In this document: positions 16,980 to 28,948 of the stretch, piece after piece
Position numbering within the stretch: the stretch's first letter is position 1
How the letters are laid out: each line of letters opens with the position of its first letter
NCBI GenBank assembly: GCA_963788185.1
Contig: CAWBGE010000013.1
Span: forward strand, 171,172 to 235,171
Length of the DNA stretch: 64,000 bases
DNA from: CAIWHR01 sp963788185
Lineage (GTDB): Bacteria; Pseudomonadota; Gammaproteobacteria; Burkholderiales; Casimicrobiaceae
Direction of reading: 5' to 3'
Notes under the pieces: generated by a model
Told to the model about the DNA's origin: nothing
The model's database searches: none
What the model saw: only the letters and a program-made list of their open reading frames with translations
Translations under genes and position numbers: made by a program

Positions 16980-18959
16980 TCAATCCGCGCCGGCCGCGCG
17001 CACACCCTGCGGCACGAGGGCATCGCGCCGGGCAAAGGTACGGTACCGGCGGTCGGTGATGGCGATGAAGCCGCCCAGCGCCATCACGATGCAGCCGCCC
17101 CAGATCCACGTGATGAAGGGCTTGCTGTAGACGCGCACGCTCCAGGCGCCGTCGGCGATCGGGTCGCCCAGCGACACGTAGAGATCGCCGAACGGGCCGG
17201 TGTCGATCGCGGCTTCGGTCATCGGCATGCCGCCGGCGTTGTAGACGCGCTTCTCGGGGTGCAATACCTCGATGAACCTGCCTCCCTTCGAGACATTGAA
17301 GGTCCCGCGCATGGCACGGTAGTTCGGCCCTCGGGTTTCCATTACGCCGTCGAAGCGGAAGCTGTGTCCGCCGACGGAGACTGTGTCGCCGACCGCCATC
17401 TTCACGTCGCGCTCGGTCTCGTAGCCCTTCACGACCGTGACGCCGATGATGAATACCGCGACTCCGAGGTGCGCGAGGACCATTCCCCAGTAGCTGCGCG
17501 GCTGGCGCGCGAGCTGGGCGAACAGGCCGCTGCGCACTCCCCGCAGCCGATCGATAATGCCGACGAAAGTCGAGGAAATGATCCAGAAGGCGAGCAGGAA
17601 GCCGAAGCTTTTCATCGGCGTCCACTTGCCGGCGATGAACGGGATGACCAGTGCGGTGACGATGCTCACGGCCAGCGCCCAGCGCAGCCGCTGCCAGATG
17701 TCGGGCAGCTTCGCTTCCTTCCATTTGGCGATCGGACCGATGCCCATCAGGAAAACGAGGGGCGTCATCACCGGCACGAACACCGCATCGAAGTACGGCG
17801 GGCCGACGGAGATCTTGCCCAGGGCCAGCGCGTCGAGGAACAGCGGATAGAGCGTGCCCAGCAGCACCGAACCGGTGGCGACGATCAGCAGCACGTTGTT
17901 GGCGAGCAGCATCGACTCGCGCGAAACCGCCTCGAAGCGTCCTCCGCCGCCGACCTTCGGCGCCCGGACCGCGAACACCGCCAGCGAACCGCCGATGACC
18001 AGCGCCAGGAAGAGCAGGATGAAGACGCCGCGCCGCGGGTCGGTTGCGAACGCGTGGACACTCGTCAGAACGCCCGAGCGCACGAGGAAGGTGCCCATCA
18101 GCGACAGCGAGAATGCGCAGATCGCAAGCAGGACGGTCCAGGCCTTGAACGTGCCGCGCTTTTCGGTGACGGCCAGCGAGTGGATCAGCGCGGTACCCAC
18201 GAGCCAGGGCATGAACGACGCATTCTCGACCGGATCCCAGAACCACCAGCCGCCCCATCCCAGCTCGTAATACGCCCACCAGCTCCCCAGCATGATGCCG
18301 CCGGTGAGGAAGCACCACGCGAGCGTCGTCCAGGGCCGCGACCAGCGCGCCCAGGTGGCATCGAGCTTGCCGCCCAGCAGGGCGGCGATCGCGAACGCGA
18401 ACGCCACCGAGAAACCGACGTAACCCATGTACAGCAGAGGTGGGTGAAACACCATGCCGGGATCCTGCAGCAGCGGGTTGAGATCGCGACCTTCCGGCGC
18501 CGGCGGGAACAGGCGGTCGAACGGGTTGGAGGTGAGCAGCATGAACAGCAGGAAGCCGACGGCAACGAGGCCCATCACGCCCAGCACGCGCGTGACCATC
18601 TCCTCGGGCAGGTGACGCGAGAAAAGCGAAACCGCCACCGTCCAGCCCGACAGCATGAACACCCACAACAGCATCGATCCTTCGTGCGATCCCCAGCTGG
18701 CGGCGATCTTGTACTGCATCGGCAACTGCGTATTCGAGTTGGTGGCGACGTTCACCACCGAGAAGTCGCTGGTGGCGAAAGCGTACGCAAGGCAGACCCA
18801 GGCCAGCGTCACGAACAGGAACACGCCCTGCGCCGCGGGCCGGGCGACCGCCATCCAGGGGCCGATGCGCCGGTGCGCGCCGATGAGCGGCAACGTGCCC
18901 AGGATCGTCGCCAGCAGCAGCGCGAGGATCAGGGCGAAATGTCCGATTTCAGGAATCAT
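16980..18959 (-). CDS. ccmF: Haem lyase subunit CcmF
   Basis: A 659-residue polytopic membrane protein of normal CcmF length, with many hydrophobic helices. The tryptophan-rich haem-handling motif WGGWWFWDPVENASFMPWL is present. CcmF with CcmH and CcmI attaches haem to CxxCH motifs on the periplasmic side. Only one ccmF is present in the window, so any CxxCK attachment would need this protein or one encoded elsewhere. It is 15 nt downstream of ccmE. Confidence 0.97.
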   Translation of the reverse strand: MIPEIGHFALILALLLATILGTLPLIGAHRRIGPWMAVARPAAQGVFLFVTLAWVCLAYAFATSDFSVVNVATNSNTQLPMQYKIAASWGSHEGSMLLWVFMLSGWTVAVSLFSRHLPEEMVTRVLGVMGLVAVGFLLFMLLTSNPFDRLFPPAPEGRDLNPLLQDPGMVFHPPLLYMGYVGFSVAFAFAIAALLGGKLDATWARWSRPWTTLAWCFLTGGIMLGSWWAYYELGWGGWWFWDPVENASFMPWLVGTALIHSLAVTEKRGTFKAWTVLLAICAFSLSLMGTFLVRSGVLTSVHAFATDPRRGVFILLFLALVIGGSLAVFAVRAPKVGGGGRFEAVSRESMLLANNVLLIVATGSVLLGTLYPLFLDALALGKISVGPPYFDAVFVPVMTPLVFLMGIGPIAKWKEAKLPDIWQRLRWALAVSIVTALVIPFIAGKWTPMKSFGFLLAFWIISSTFVGIIDRLRGVRSGLFAQLARQPRSYWGMVLAHLGVAVFIIGVTVVKGYETERDVKMAVGDTVSVGGHSFRFDGVMETRGPNYRAMRGTFNVSKGGRFIEVLHPEKRVYNAGGMPMTEAAIDTGPFGDLYVSLGDPIADGAWSVRVYSKPFITWIWGGCIVMALGGFIAITDRRYRTFARRDALVPQGVRAAGAD

Positions 18960-18974
18960 GGGAGCGACCTCGGG

Positions 18975-19448
18975 TCAGGGCTTCAGCGTCTTGGCGGCTT
19001 TTTCAGCCATCGCCGCGCCGCCGTTTGCGTTTGCGCTCGCAAGCGCGGCTGCGGCTTCGGGGGGCATGTAGTTCTCGTCGTGCTTGGCGAGCACTTCGGA
19101 AGCCTGGAACACGCCGTCGGAGCCGATCTTGCCCTGCGCCACGACGCCCTTGCCCTCCTTGAAGAGGTCGGGAAGGATGCCCGTGTACACGACGGGGATG
19201 GTCTTCGCGGTGTCGGTCACGTTGAAGCGGATGGTGAGGCCGTCCTTGTCGCGCTGCAGGCTCTTGTCCTCGACCAGCCCGCCGATGCGGAACGCGCGGC
19301 CTTGCGGCGCTTCCTTGGCGGCGACCTGGCTCGGCGTGAAGAAGAACACGAGATTGGACTGGAACGCGTTCAGCACCAGCGCGGCGGCGACGCCGACCAG
19401 CACGACGCCCCCTCCGATCCAGGCAAAGCGGCGATGGCGGGGTTTCAT
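18975..19448 (-). CDS. ccmE: Haem chaperone CcmE
   Basis: A 157-residue membrane-anchored OB-fold haem chaperone. The N-terminal anchor is FAWIGGGVVLVGVAAALVL. The conserved VLAKHDENYMPPE motif contains the His that binds haem covalently and a Tyr for haem iron. The start overlaps the ccmD stop as ATGA. Confidence 0.96.
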   Translation of the reverse strand: MKPRHRRFAWIGGGVVLVGVAAALVLNAFQSNLVFFFTPSQVAAKEAPQGRAFRIGGLVEDKSLQRDKDGLTIRFNVTDTAKTIPVVYTGILPDLFKEGKGVVAQGKIGSDGVFQASEVLAKHDENYMPPEAAAALASANANGGAAMAEKAAKTLKP

Positions 19449-19630
19449 TGGGCACCTCCAGATTTGACGGGTGTAGCGGGCTCGTCGGGCGCGGACAGCC
19501 GCGCCTCCTCGAGGGTCGCGCGACGGCGCGAGCGCACTGCGATGGTTTCGATGACGAGGACGAGGGCGGCCACCCCGTACGAGCCCCAGACGTAGAAGGC
19601 GTAGCCGCCCATGGCCAGGAATTCGCTCAT
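19445..19630 (-). CDS. ccmD: Haem exporter protein CcmD
   Basis: A 61-residue single-helix protein. The segment GGYAFYVWGSYGVAALVLVIE is typical of CcmD, followed by a basic, charged tail. CcmD helps release holo-CcmE from the CcmABC complex. It overlaps ccmC and ccmE by 4 nt each. Confidence 0.9.
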   Translation of the reverse strand: MSEFLAMGGYAFYVWGSYGVAALVLVIETIAVRSRRRATLEEARLSAPDEPATPVKSGGAQ

Positions 19631-20370
19631 GACGACTTCATCTCCGGCAGCGCGGCAATCCACGCCGCACCGCGCTCGCGCTCGATGATGATCGAGCGCA
19701 CGCGATGCAGCGAGACCGCGATCGAATAGAACCAGGCGGCGAACGACATGATCAGCATGCTCGAAAGCATGATGGCCGCCATCTTGGGCGCCGCGGTCAT
19801 GCTGACCGACGAGCCCTGATGCAGCGTGTTCCACCACTTGACCGAGTAATAGATGATCGGCACGTTGATCGCGCCGACCAGTGACAGCACCGCGCAGGCG
19901 CGGTCCGCGCGGCGCGGATCGTCGATGGCGTTGCGCAGGGCGATGATGCCCAGGTAGAGAAACAGCAGGATGAGTTCGGAGGTCATCCGTGCGTCCCACG
20001 CCCAGTAGGTGCCCCACGTCGGGCGGCCCCACAGCGAACCCGTCCACAGCGCGATGAAAGTCATCAGCGCACCGGTCGGCGCGATCGATTGCGCCATCAT
20101 CGCGGACAGCCGCGTGTTGAATCCCAGCGCCAGCGCGCCCCAGAAGGCCATCACGAGATAGAGGAACATCGACAGCCACGCTGACGGGACGTGGATGAAG
20201 ATGATCCGGTAGGCCTCGCCCTGCTGGAAATCGGTGGGCGCGATGCCCAGTCCGATGAACAGGCCGATCACCGTCAGCACGGCGGCTCCCCAGCCGAACC
20301 ACGGGATCAGTTTTCCCGCCAGCGGATAGAACTTGGCGGGCGACGCGTATTTGTACCAGTTGATGGCCAT
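19627..20370 (-). CDS. ccmC: Haem exporter permease CcmC
   Basis: A 247-residue integral membrane protein with six helices. The WWD-type motif WGTYWAWDARMTSELIL binds haem for transfer to CcmE. The start at 20,370 (MAINWYKYASP) is the standard N-terminus; the longer open frame extends into ccmB. It lies between ccmB and ccmD. Confidence 0.95.
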   Translation of the reverse strand: MAINWYKYASPAKFYPLAGKLIPWFGWGAAVLTVIGLFIGLGIAPTDFQQGEAYRIIFIHVPSAWLSMFLYLVMAFWGALALGFNTRLSAMMAQSIAPTGALMTFIALWTGSLWGRPTWGTYWAWDARMTSELILLFLYLGIIALRNAIDDPRRADRACAVLSLVGAINVPIIYYSVKWWNTLHQGSSVSMTAAPKMAAIMLSSMLIMSFAAWFYSIAVSLHRVRSIIIERERGAAWIAALPEMKSS

Positions 20371-20380
20371 GGCGAAGCGA

Positions 20381-21106
20381 TCAGTCCATTGCGATGCGTA
20401 CGGCGGCGGCCGCGGCGAAAGGGGCGCCGACGATGGCGAGCAGCAGGCCCGCTCCCAGCAGCGACAGGTTGCCGGAGACGTCGAGTCCCGAGCGCCACAT
20501 GTCCACCGACCCGGCGCCGAAGATGAGGATCGGGATGTACAGCGGCAGCACCAGCAGCGCGAGCAGGCTGCCGCCGGCACGCAGGCCCAGCGTCAGGGCG
20601 GCGCCGATGGCCCCCAGCAGCGACAGGATCGGCGTGCCGAGCAGGAGCGCGATGGTGAGGATCAGCAGCGCGTCGCCGGACATCGCGTACTGGACGCCGA
20701 GCAACGGCGCCAGCACCGCCACCGGCAGGCCCGTCGTCAGCCAGTGAGCGAGGATCTTGCCCGAGACCAGCGCGGCGAGCGGATGCGGCGACAGCGCAAT
20801 CTGTTCCAGCGTGCCGTCGGCGTAATCGCCGGCGAAGAGGCGCGGCAGCGACAGCAGCGAGGCGAGCAATGCCGCGACCCACAGCACGCCGGGGCCCATC
20901 GTCGCGAGGAGAGTCCGCTCCGGTGTCGTCGCCAGCGGGAAGAGTGTCACCACGATGACGTAGAACAGCAATTGCACACCGAGTTCCGCGCGCGAGCGAA
21001 AGGCGATCTTCAGGTCGCGGACAAGGCTCCAGCGGATCGCCGGCCAGATCGCGGCCGTGGTGTCGCTCGCGTCGGCTATCGGCACGGTGGTGTCACCGGC
21101 TGTCAT
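20381..21106 (-). CDS. ccmB: Haem exporter permease CcmB
   Basis: A 241-residue ABC-type membrane subunit with about six helices and the family segments RAELGVQLLFYVIVVTLFPLA and LFAGDYADGTLEQI. With CcmA and CcmC it forms the complex that releases holo-CcmE. It overlaps ccmA by 4 nt. The extra residues before LVRDLKIAFRSR are hydrophilic. Confidence 0.95.
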   Translation of the reverse strand: MTAGDTTVPIADASDTTAAIWPAIRWSLVRDLKIAFRSRAELGVQLLFYVIVVTLFPLATTPERTLLATMGPGVLWVAALLASLLSLPRLFAGDYADGTLEQIALSPHPLAALVSGKILAHWLTTGLPVAVLAPLLGVQYAMSGDALLILTIALLLGTPILSLLGAIGAALTLGLRAGGSLLALLVLPLYIPILIFGAGSVDMWRSGLDVSGNLSLLGAGLLLAIVGAPFAAAAAVRIAMD

Positions 21107-21717
21107 GCGAGCGACAGTGTGCGGACACGCGCCTCGGGCAGGCCGAGCGGCGCGTGAGTGGCGGCGACCGCGAGTCCGCCGCCGTTGAGGTGCTCGGCGA
21201 CCAGCCCCGCGAGCAGCGCCATCCCGGCGGCGTCCAGCGCGGTGACGGGTTCGTCCAGGATCCAGAGCCGGCGCTGCAGCAGGCGCAGTCGCGCGAGGCC
21301 GATGCGACGGCGCTGGCCTTGCGACAGAACGCGCGCCGGCAGATGGCGCTTCTTGCCGAGCGCGACCGCGTCGAGCGCGGCGTCGATCGCCTCGCCCGCC
21401 ACCGGTGCGCCGGAGAGCTCGACCAGCAGGCGCAGATTCTCTTCGGCGGTGAGTTCGTCCTTCAGCGATGGCGAGTGACCGGCAAAGGCCAGCGCGCCGC
21501 GCAACTCCGCGTCGAACGGATGGACCGGCTGGCCATTCCAGAAGATCTGGCCGTCGGCGGGCGGGGAGAGCCCGGCCAGCATCCGCAGCAGCGTTGTCTT
21601 GCCGGTGCCGTTGGCACCGATGATGACGAGCGCCTCCCCGGCGTCGACGCGGAACGAGAGTCCCGAGAACAGCACCGAGTAGCCGCGCTGCGCGGCAAGA
21701 TCGCGCGCTTCAAGCAT
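21103..21717 (-). CDS. ccmA: Haem exporter ATP-binding protein CcmA
   Basis: A 204-residue ABC ATPase. Walker A is GANGTGKTTLLRML, the signature is LSQGQRRRIGLAR and Walker B is RLWILDEPVTALD. The start at 21,717 (MLEARDLAAQRG) is the usual short CcmA N-terminus; the longer frame upstream is not family-like. It is the first gene of the ccm operon, so the promoter should lie between 21,718 and about 21,900. Confidence 0.95.
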   Translation of the reverse strand: MLEARDLAAQRGYSVLFSGLSFRVDAGEALVIIGANGTGKTTLLRMLAGLSPPADGQIFWNGQPVHPFDAELRGALAFAGHSPSLKDELTAEENLRLLVELSGAPVAGEAIDAALDAVALGKKRHLPARVLSQGQRRRIGLARLRLLQRRLWILDEPVTALDAAGMALLAGLVAEHLNGGGLAVAATHAPLGLPEARVRTLSLA

Positions 21718-21967
21718 CACTGGCAGGCAGGAAGGTTCGAGAAAACGTGGTTTCGGGAGTGTGCACGCGCGGCGCAGGCTTGCCGCGGGGTAGGGCACCC
21801 GTTCGGAAAAGGACCCGCGATTATACCGGACGCGGATAGCATTACCTTGCGGCGGCTCAAGGTTCCGAAAAAGAGGGTGGCAGGGCGCTCGCGCCGCCAT
21901 CGTCCGAGTGGTGCCCGACCCTTCGGATATCATGGGCACACCGCCAGCACCCTCTTCGGAAAACCCC

Positions 21968-24244
<2,277 letters not shown>

Positions 24245-24334
24245 CACCGCGTTGCACGCGCAAGCCTATGGTGCGGGGGCAGGACAGCCGGTTGAGGTAA
24301 AATCGCCGGTTCCACCAGAAGAGCAGCGCCAAAC

Positions 24335-24427
<93 letters not shown>

Positions 24428-24587
24428 ACCGCATCCAGCAACGTCCAAAGCGGTCTTCGTTCAAATAAAAAACCGTTAACAAACAACAATCCGACGTTCT
24501 GGAAGGACCGAAGTCGTCCGTTGACAGCCGGCATCAACCGGGGGCAGTATTGGGGAACACTCTCCCAACGACGTTGCACCTGCCCCC

Positions 24588-25040
24588 ATGCCCCTCACTG
24601 TGCCCCAGATCGAATTCGCGCAGCCGAGAGCGATGCCATACAAGCTCTCCGACGGTGGGGGAATGTATCTGTTCGTGACGCCGACCGGCGGGAAATATTG
24701 GCGGCTGAAATACCGGCATGGGGGCAAGGAAAATCGACTTTCTCTCGGCGTCTATCCGGATACCTCCATAGACGACGCGCGTGCGCAGCGCATAGCGATC
24801 CGCGCGCTGCTCGCTGATGGCATCGACCCGAGTGCAGCGCGCAAGGCTGAATTGGGGCGGCAGCGAGCAGACGGGGCTCATCAGATCGCGTTGACGCGAT
24901 TCCTGGTAGATAGTCGCGGAGCGCTTTCGTTTCAATTGGGCAGCCGTTGCCTATCGCTGACTCCTGCCGAAACAGCGGAACTGCGCGCGTTTCTCGATGC
25001 GACCCGCGCGGTCATTCCGAATGTGCTCCCATGCCCCTGA
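24588..25040 (+). CDS. Stand-alone integrase arm-type DNA-binding protein
   Basis: A 150-residue protein. Residues about 15-95 match the arm-binding domain (DUF4102 type) of tyrosine integrases: KLSDGGGMYLFVTPTGGKYW, RLSLGVYPDTSIDDAR and DGIDPSAARKAE. Instead of a catalytic domain it ends with about 50 residues (FLVDSRGALSFQLGSR, LTPAETAELRAFLDATRA) that do not look like integrase. The stop overlaps the start of the integrase gene by 10 nt, indicating translational coupling. It may act as an accessory or directionality factor, or be a truncated paralogue; its function is unproven. Confidence 0.75.
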   Translation: MPLTVPQIEFAQPRAMPYKLSDGGGMYLFVTPTGGKYWRLKYRHGGKENRLSLGVYPDTSIDDARAQRIAIRALLADGIDPSAARKAELGRQRADGAHQIALTRFLVDSRGALSFQLGSRCLSLTPAETAELRAFLDATRAVIPNVLPCP

Positions 25041-26245
25041 CCGCGACCGCCATCCGAAACACGAAGCCCGCCGACAAGCCGATCCGCCTGTTTGATGGCG
25101 GCGGCATGTATCTCGAGGTTTCCCCCGCTGGCGGGCGCTGGTGGCGCCTGAAATACCGCTTCGTTGGCAAGGAAAAGCGCCTCTCTCTTGGCGTCTATCC
25201 CGAGGTGTCTTTGGCCGAAGCTCGCTCGCGGCGCGAAGATGCGCGCAAGCTGCTGGCGGCGGGCATTGACCCATCCGACCAGCGCAAGGCCGCGAAACGG
25301 GAAGCCGAAGGTCGGGAGATCAACAGCTTCGAAGCCGTCGCGCGCGAGTGGTACGGCAAGCAGGCCCACGTCTGGGTGGCACATCACGCATCCGACGTTC
25401 TACGCCGCCTGGAATCCAACCTGTTCCCCGAGATTGGCAGCGAGCCCATTGCCGAGGTAACGGCGCCGATGCTTCTGGCGGCGGTACGTAAGATCGAGCA
25501 TCGCGGTGCGCACGATCTTGCTCATCGCGTCTTGCAAGTGGCATCGCAAGTGTTTCGGTACGGTGTCGCAACCGGTCGGTGCCAGCGCGATCCCGCACCC
25601 GATCTCCGCGGTGCCTTGACTCCACACAAGAGCAAGCACCAGGCTGCGGTGGCGCCCGAGGAGTTGCCGGCGCTGCTACGCGCTATCGACGGCTATGGCG
25701 AGCTCGGCGATAAACTGACCGCATATGCGCTGCGCCTACTGGTCTTGACGTTCGTTCGGACCAATGAGTTGATCGGCGCCGAGTGGTCGGAACTCGACCT
25801 TGACTCGGCGATATGGATCATCCCGGCGACACGGATGAAGATGAGAAGCGAACATGTCGTTCCGCTTTCCCGACAGGCGATCGAGGTCCTCCGCGAGATC
25901 CGCGCTATGGGATGTTGCAGTCGGTACGCATTCCCCGGTCGCAACCCCGACAAGCCCATATCGAACAATACGATGCTGTTCGCGCTGTACCGCCTCGGCT
26001 ACAAGGGCAAGATGACGGGGCACGGCTTCCGCGCCGTCGCGTCCACGATCCTGAACGAAGCGGGCTTTCGGGCCGACGTCATCGAACGCCAGTTGGCGCA
26101 TAGTGAGCGCAACGAAATTCGAGGCGCGTACAACAGGGCGGAATATTTGCCCGAGCGCCGCAAGATGATGCAGCAATGGGCGGACATGCTCGACGCGCTG
26201 GCACAGGGTGCGCAGGTAATCCCGTTGCAACGCAAGGCGAAGTGA
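25031..26245 (+). CDS. int: Tyrosine-type site-specific integrase
   Basis: A 404-residue integrase of the P4-like/IntS group. It has an N-terminal arm-binding domain (LFDGGGMYLEVSPAGGRWWR), a central SAM-like core-binding domain (VWVAHHASDVLRRLESNLF) and a C-terminal catalytic domain. Catalytic residues are visible: Arg in FVRTNELIGAEW, HGFRAVAS (His-x-x-Arg), the second His in QLAHSERN, and Tyr in RGAYNRAEYLPERR. It lies next to tRNA-Ser, the typical insertion site for this class, and is complete. Confidence 0.95.
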   Translation: MPLTATAIRNTKPADKPIRLFDGGGMYLEVSPAGGRWWRLKYRFVGKEKRLSLGVYPEVSLAEARSRREDARKLLAAGIDPSDQRKAAKREAEGREINSFEAVAREWYGKQAHVWVAHHASDVLRRLESNLFPEIGSEPIAEVTAPMLLAAVRKIEHRGAHDLAHRVLQVASQVFRYGVATGRCQRDPAPDLRGALTPHKSKHQAAVAPEELPALLRAIDGYGELGDKLTAYALRLLVLTFVRTNELIGAEWSELDLDSAIWIIPATRMKMRSEHVVPLSRQAIEVLREIRAMGCCSRYAFPGRNPDKPISNNTMLFALYRLGYKGKMTGHGFRAVASTILNEAGFRADVIERQLAHSERNEIRGAYNRAEYLPERRKMMQQWADMLDALAQGAQVIPLQRKAK

Positions 26246-27085
26246 CGGAACGGAATCACTACCGCGTCGAACGTCGGCGGCAGTCGATCGCCTGCCGCCG
26301 GTCACGTGGACGACAAGTATCGCTGCAATGGTCGAGACACCGGCCGTTCAGTCGCGGTTGGTCAATGGGCGCGTTCGGCCAACTCCAGCCGTTGACGCCT
26401 TCAAGATGAAACGCCTGGAATGGCCGGTCTCAAAGTGGAGCGGCCACAGCGCGCGGTCGCCGGCGCGGGGATGGAATCTCCATTGCAGACCTTCAAGGAT
26501 TGGCGACGCCAGCCGACATGAAGAATTGCTCGAACGGCTGCGGGCTGGTGAATCGAATAGACGCTCTCGACCCATTGCTGCCCGTGGCCGTCTTCTCGGC
26601 GAACGACCGGTGTACCTTGGAACTTGACATTCGATCACGCCGCCGAGAAAGCCAGTGGCGGCGACAGCGGTCGTTCGCGGGTTGCCTCCATCAACCGGCA
26701 AGAGATCCTGGCTGAACGACTGCATCCGAAGGCCGCGTACTCATCCTTACGACCCGAAGGAGCCGGTGGCGGTTTTCTCGGCGAGCGACAGGTCTACCTT
26801 GGAACCTGACCTTCGCCGAAGCCCTCGAGCAGATCAGCGTTGGCGACAGCAGTCGTTCGCAGGTGACCAGCATCGACCGGGAGAGGGTGCCGGCTGAACG
26901 ACGGCATCCGAAGGCCGCGTACTCACGCTGCCGACCCTGAGCCGTCTGTCGATCGTCCGGAAACCTGACGTTCAATCCCAAGGAAGCTGACGTCAACAGG
27001 CCGACCGAAAGCGTACGGTGTGTAATCGGCACTCTTACAATGGGCGCGCCAGGTGGGCAGCGTCTAACTCCTTTGAGTTTTCGCA
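26246..27085. other. Gene-free, repeat-rich stretch
   Basis: No believable gene was found in these 840 nt. It holds two imperfect 182-bp-period direct repeats and related GC-rich fragments such as GGCCAACTCC (26,377-26,386). Confidence 0.7.
26581..26935. repeat. Two imperfect direct repeats with a period of about 182 bp
   Basis: Copy 1 (about 26,581-26,755) and copy 2 (about 26,763-26,935) share in order TTCTCGGCGA, TACCTTGGAAC, GGCGACAGC, GTCGTTCGC, GGCTGAACGAC and CATCCGAAGGCCGCGTACTCA. Open frames across them are broken and differ between copies. They resemble non-coding degenerate repeats rather than a duplicated gene. Confidence 0.85.
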
Positions 27086-27402
27086 TTATTGCCGTACGTT
27101 GTTGCCCGCGCTAAAAAATGCTGCGAGCACGGCGTGCAGGACGATCGCTGGCCAAAGCAGCACCCCGCCTCCGCCAGCGAAGCCAACATAGGCGAGAAGC
27201 ACCGTGACCGCCGCGCCGTAGGTCAGCATGCCGAACTGCGGCGGCCCGGGCCAGCAGGCAATGCCTGCGACGCGTGCGACCGTTGCGCCGAACCAACTAG
27301 GTTCTCCCCGAGCAACAACCGCCCAACGAGCGACGGAACGATCAGCAGCGCTGCGCCGGTCGCGGTTTCGGCCAGGGCGGCACGAGCAAGCACCTGTTTC
27401 AT
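27086..27402 (-). pseudogene. Small hydrophobic membrane protein, frameshifted
   Basis: The first frame from the ATG at 27,402 reads MKQVLARAALAETATGAALL then IVPSLVGRLLLGE. The continuation lies in another frame: ATVARVAGIACWPGPPQFGM and LLWPAIVLHAVLAAFF, ending at 27,086. The two halves form one four-helix-like hypothetical membrane protein interrupted by an indel around 27,290-27,310. A few residues between VARVAG and ACWPG also seem to be missing. The function of the family is unknown to me. Confidence 0.65.
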
Positions 27403-27625
27403 CGCGCCGGTCCCAGGCTAATGCTCGTCGCGCGCGCGCGGGAAGGCTTTGTGCACAGTTTCCTACTCCTCTGCCGCCAATTGGCGTATTGGGTCGGGAG
27501 AGTGTCGGTGCCTCGGGCTGCATTGGACAACCGCCATGCGCGCCGATTTGCCCAAAATGGGTGAGACAATGGGCTGCCGGTGAATCCAACCCTATTGCCC
27601 AAGCCGGCGAATGGAGATAATGCCC

Positions 27626-28171
27626 ATGCCACAGGGCAAGAAGATGCTGGAACCATCGGACCAGGACCGAGCATTCGACGCTGCATTCGGATACATCGCG
27701 TTCGTTCTCAACCGGCATCTCATCCATCACATGTTGCGATCATCGCGCACACTCGGCGTTGACTACGAAACGTTGATCATCTGGGGTGTGCTCGCCCATC
27801 AGAACGTGGCGCATTTGTTGCCTCCGGGACGCCTTCCGAAAGACATGTCTTCCGAGGGCAAGGTCGTCTTGAAGGAAGGCAACGACCTCCGAGCGGTCAG
27901 AATCCGTGACCTGCATCTGATCACCCGCATTCCGAGGGAAACCATCCGGCGCAAGCTCGAAATATTGGAAAAGCGAGGGTTTGTCTCCCGCCATGACCGC
28001 GCGGGCTGGTGCATTGTCCGGGAATCCGTGGAACCGGATCTGCGGGAATTCACTCGCGAATCCGTACGACAATTGCTGGCGTGCGCCAATCAAATCCAGA
28101 CCGCGCTGGACGAGACGCTTACCCGACTGCCGCCACGTTCTACCGGAAAGGCCGCGCCGAAACGCGCTTGA
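27626..28171 (+). CDS. Winged-helix transcriptional regulator-like protein
   Basis: About 181 residues. The N-terminal half is helical (AFGYIAFVLNRHLIHHMLRS). Residues about 90-135 form a likely winged helix with RDLHLITRIPRETIRRKLEI followed by LEKRGFVSRHDRAGW. It is MarR-like in layout, but no close family was recognised. The ATG at 27,626 has GGAG 9 nt upstream; ATGs at 27,611 and 27,620 are also in frame. It is convergent with the broken marC gene. The target genes are unknown. Confidence 0.7.
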   Translation: MPQGKKMLEPSDQDRAFDAAFGYIAFVLNRHLIHHMLRSSRTLGVDYETLIIWGVLAHQNVAHLLPPGRLPKDMSSEGKVVLKEGNDLRAVRIRDLHLITRIPRETIRRKLEILEKRGFVSRHDRAGWCIVRESVEPDLREFTRESVRQLLACANQIQTALDETLTRLPPRSTGKAAPKRA

Positions 28172-28189
28172 GCTTGGCCATTTAAACAG

Positions 28190-28690
28190 GGACGTGCGGG
28201 CTATGCCGTCGACAATGAGCTCGACGCCCAGTGCGACCTGCGGTACGCCAAAGACTACGCCAAGAATGCGCAACGGCACATGACCAATCCAGCGTACGAC
28301 AGGTTTGGCAACGAGCATCCCGCCGAAATCCAGGATAACCACCGCCAGCCCTGCTGCGAGTATTGCGACTGCTCGCCCGATACGCGCAAATACGCAGCAG
28401 AGATGAAGAGCACGCCGATCGTATGGGGTGCCACGATGCCGGGGAACGCCAGAGGAGACAGCGCGATCGCCAGGCTCGGTTCGGCACTCGTCGCCTGTGA
28501 AGGGCTTCGTCCCGCGGGCATGGGTCGCATCGTCGTCGTTTGCAGTGCTGAAAGCAGGAGCAGGAGGCCGCCGGCGATGACCAATGAGGCTGGCGTTGCG
28601 CCCCAACTCGTCGACACCCCGTAGCCCAGGAGCACCGCAAGGGCGACCGCGATACTGGCGAAGAGCGCAGCCCTAATGGCGACCGGGCCC
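28190..28690 (-). pseudogene. MarC-family membrane protein, broken
   Basis: One frame gives AALFASIAVALAVLLGYG, ASLVIAGGLLLLLSALQ and the MarC-like LSPLAFPGIVAPHTIGVLF. The rest of the family sequence continues in another frame: RIGRAVAILAAGLAVVILDF and RILGVVFGVPQVALGVELIV. The frame change falls near 28,385-28,400. The N-terminal helix of MarC proteins is also missing, so the gene is truncated and frameshifted. MarC proteins are inner-membrane proteins of unclear role. Confidence 0.75.
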
Positions 28691-28948
28691 GGTAAGGAGT
28701 GGTGCCCAAAATGGGTAGCCGCCCCCCCAAGACGTGCCCGACATGACCACAATGGCGGTCCCATGGTTCACCAGGACACCCCATTGCGCTGCTCACGCCA
28801 ACCTCATCGATGGCGTCAAGGCGGCGCTCGGTCAGACAGCAGCGGAAGCCCGATACGTCGTTGGGGCGTTCGAGTACCGGACCGCGACGCGCTCGCGGGC
28901 ACGCCGCGACGTCTCGTGCGTGCTCAGTCAGCAGCGGTCTTTGCACTC

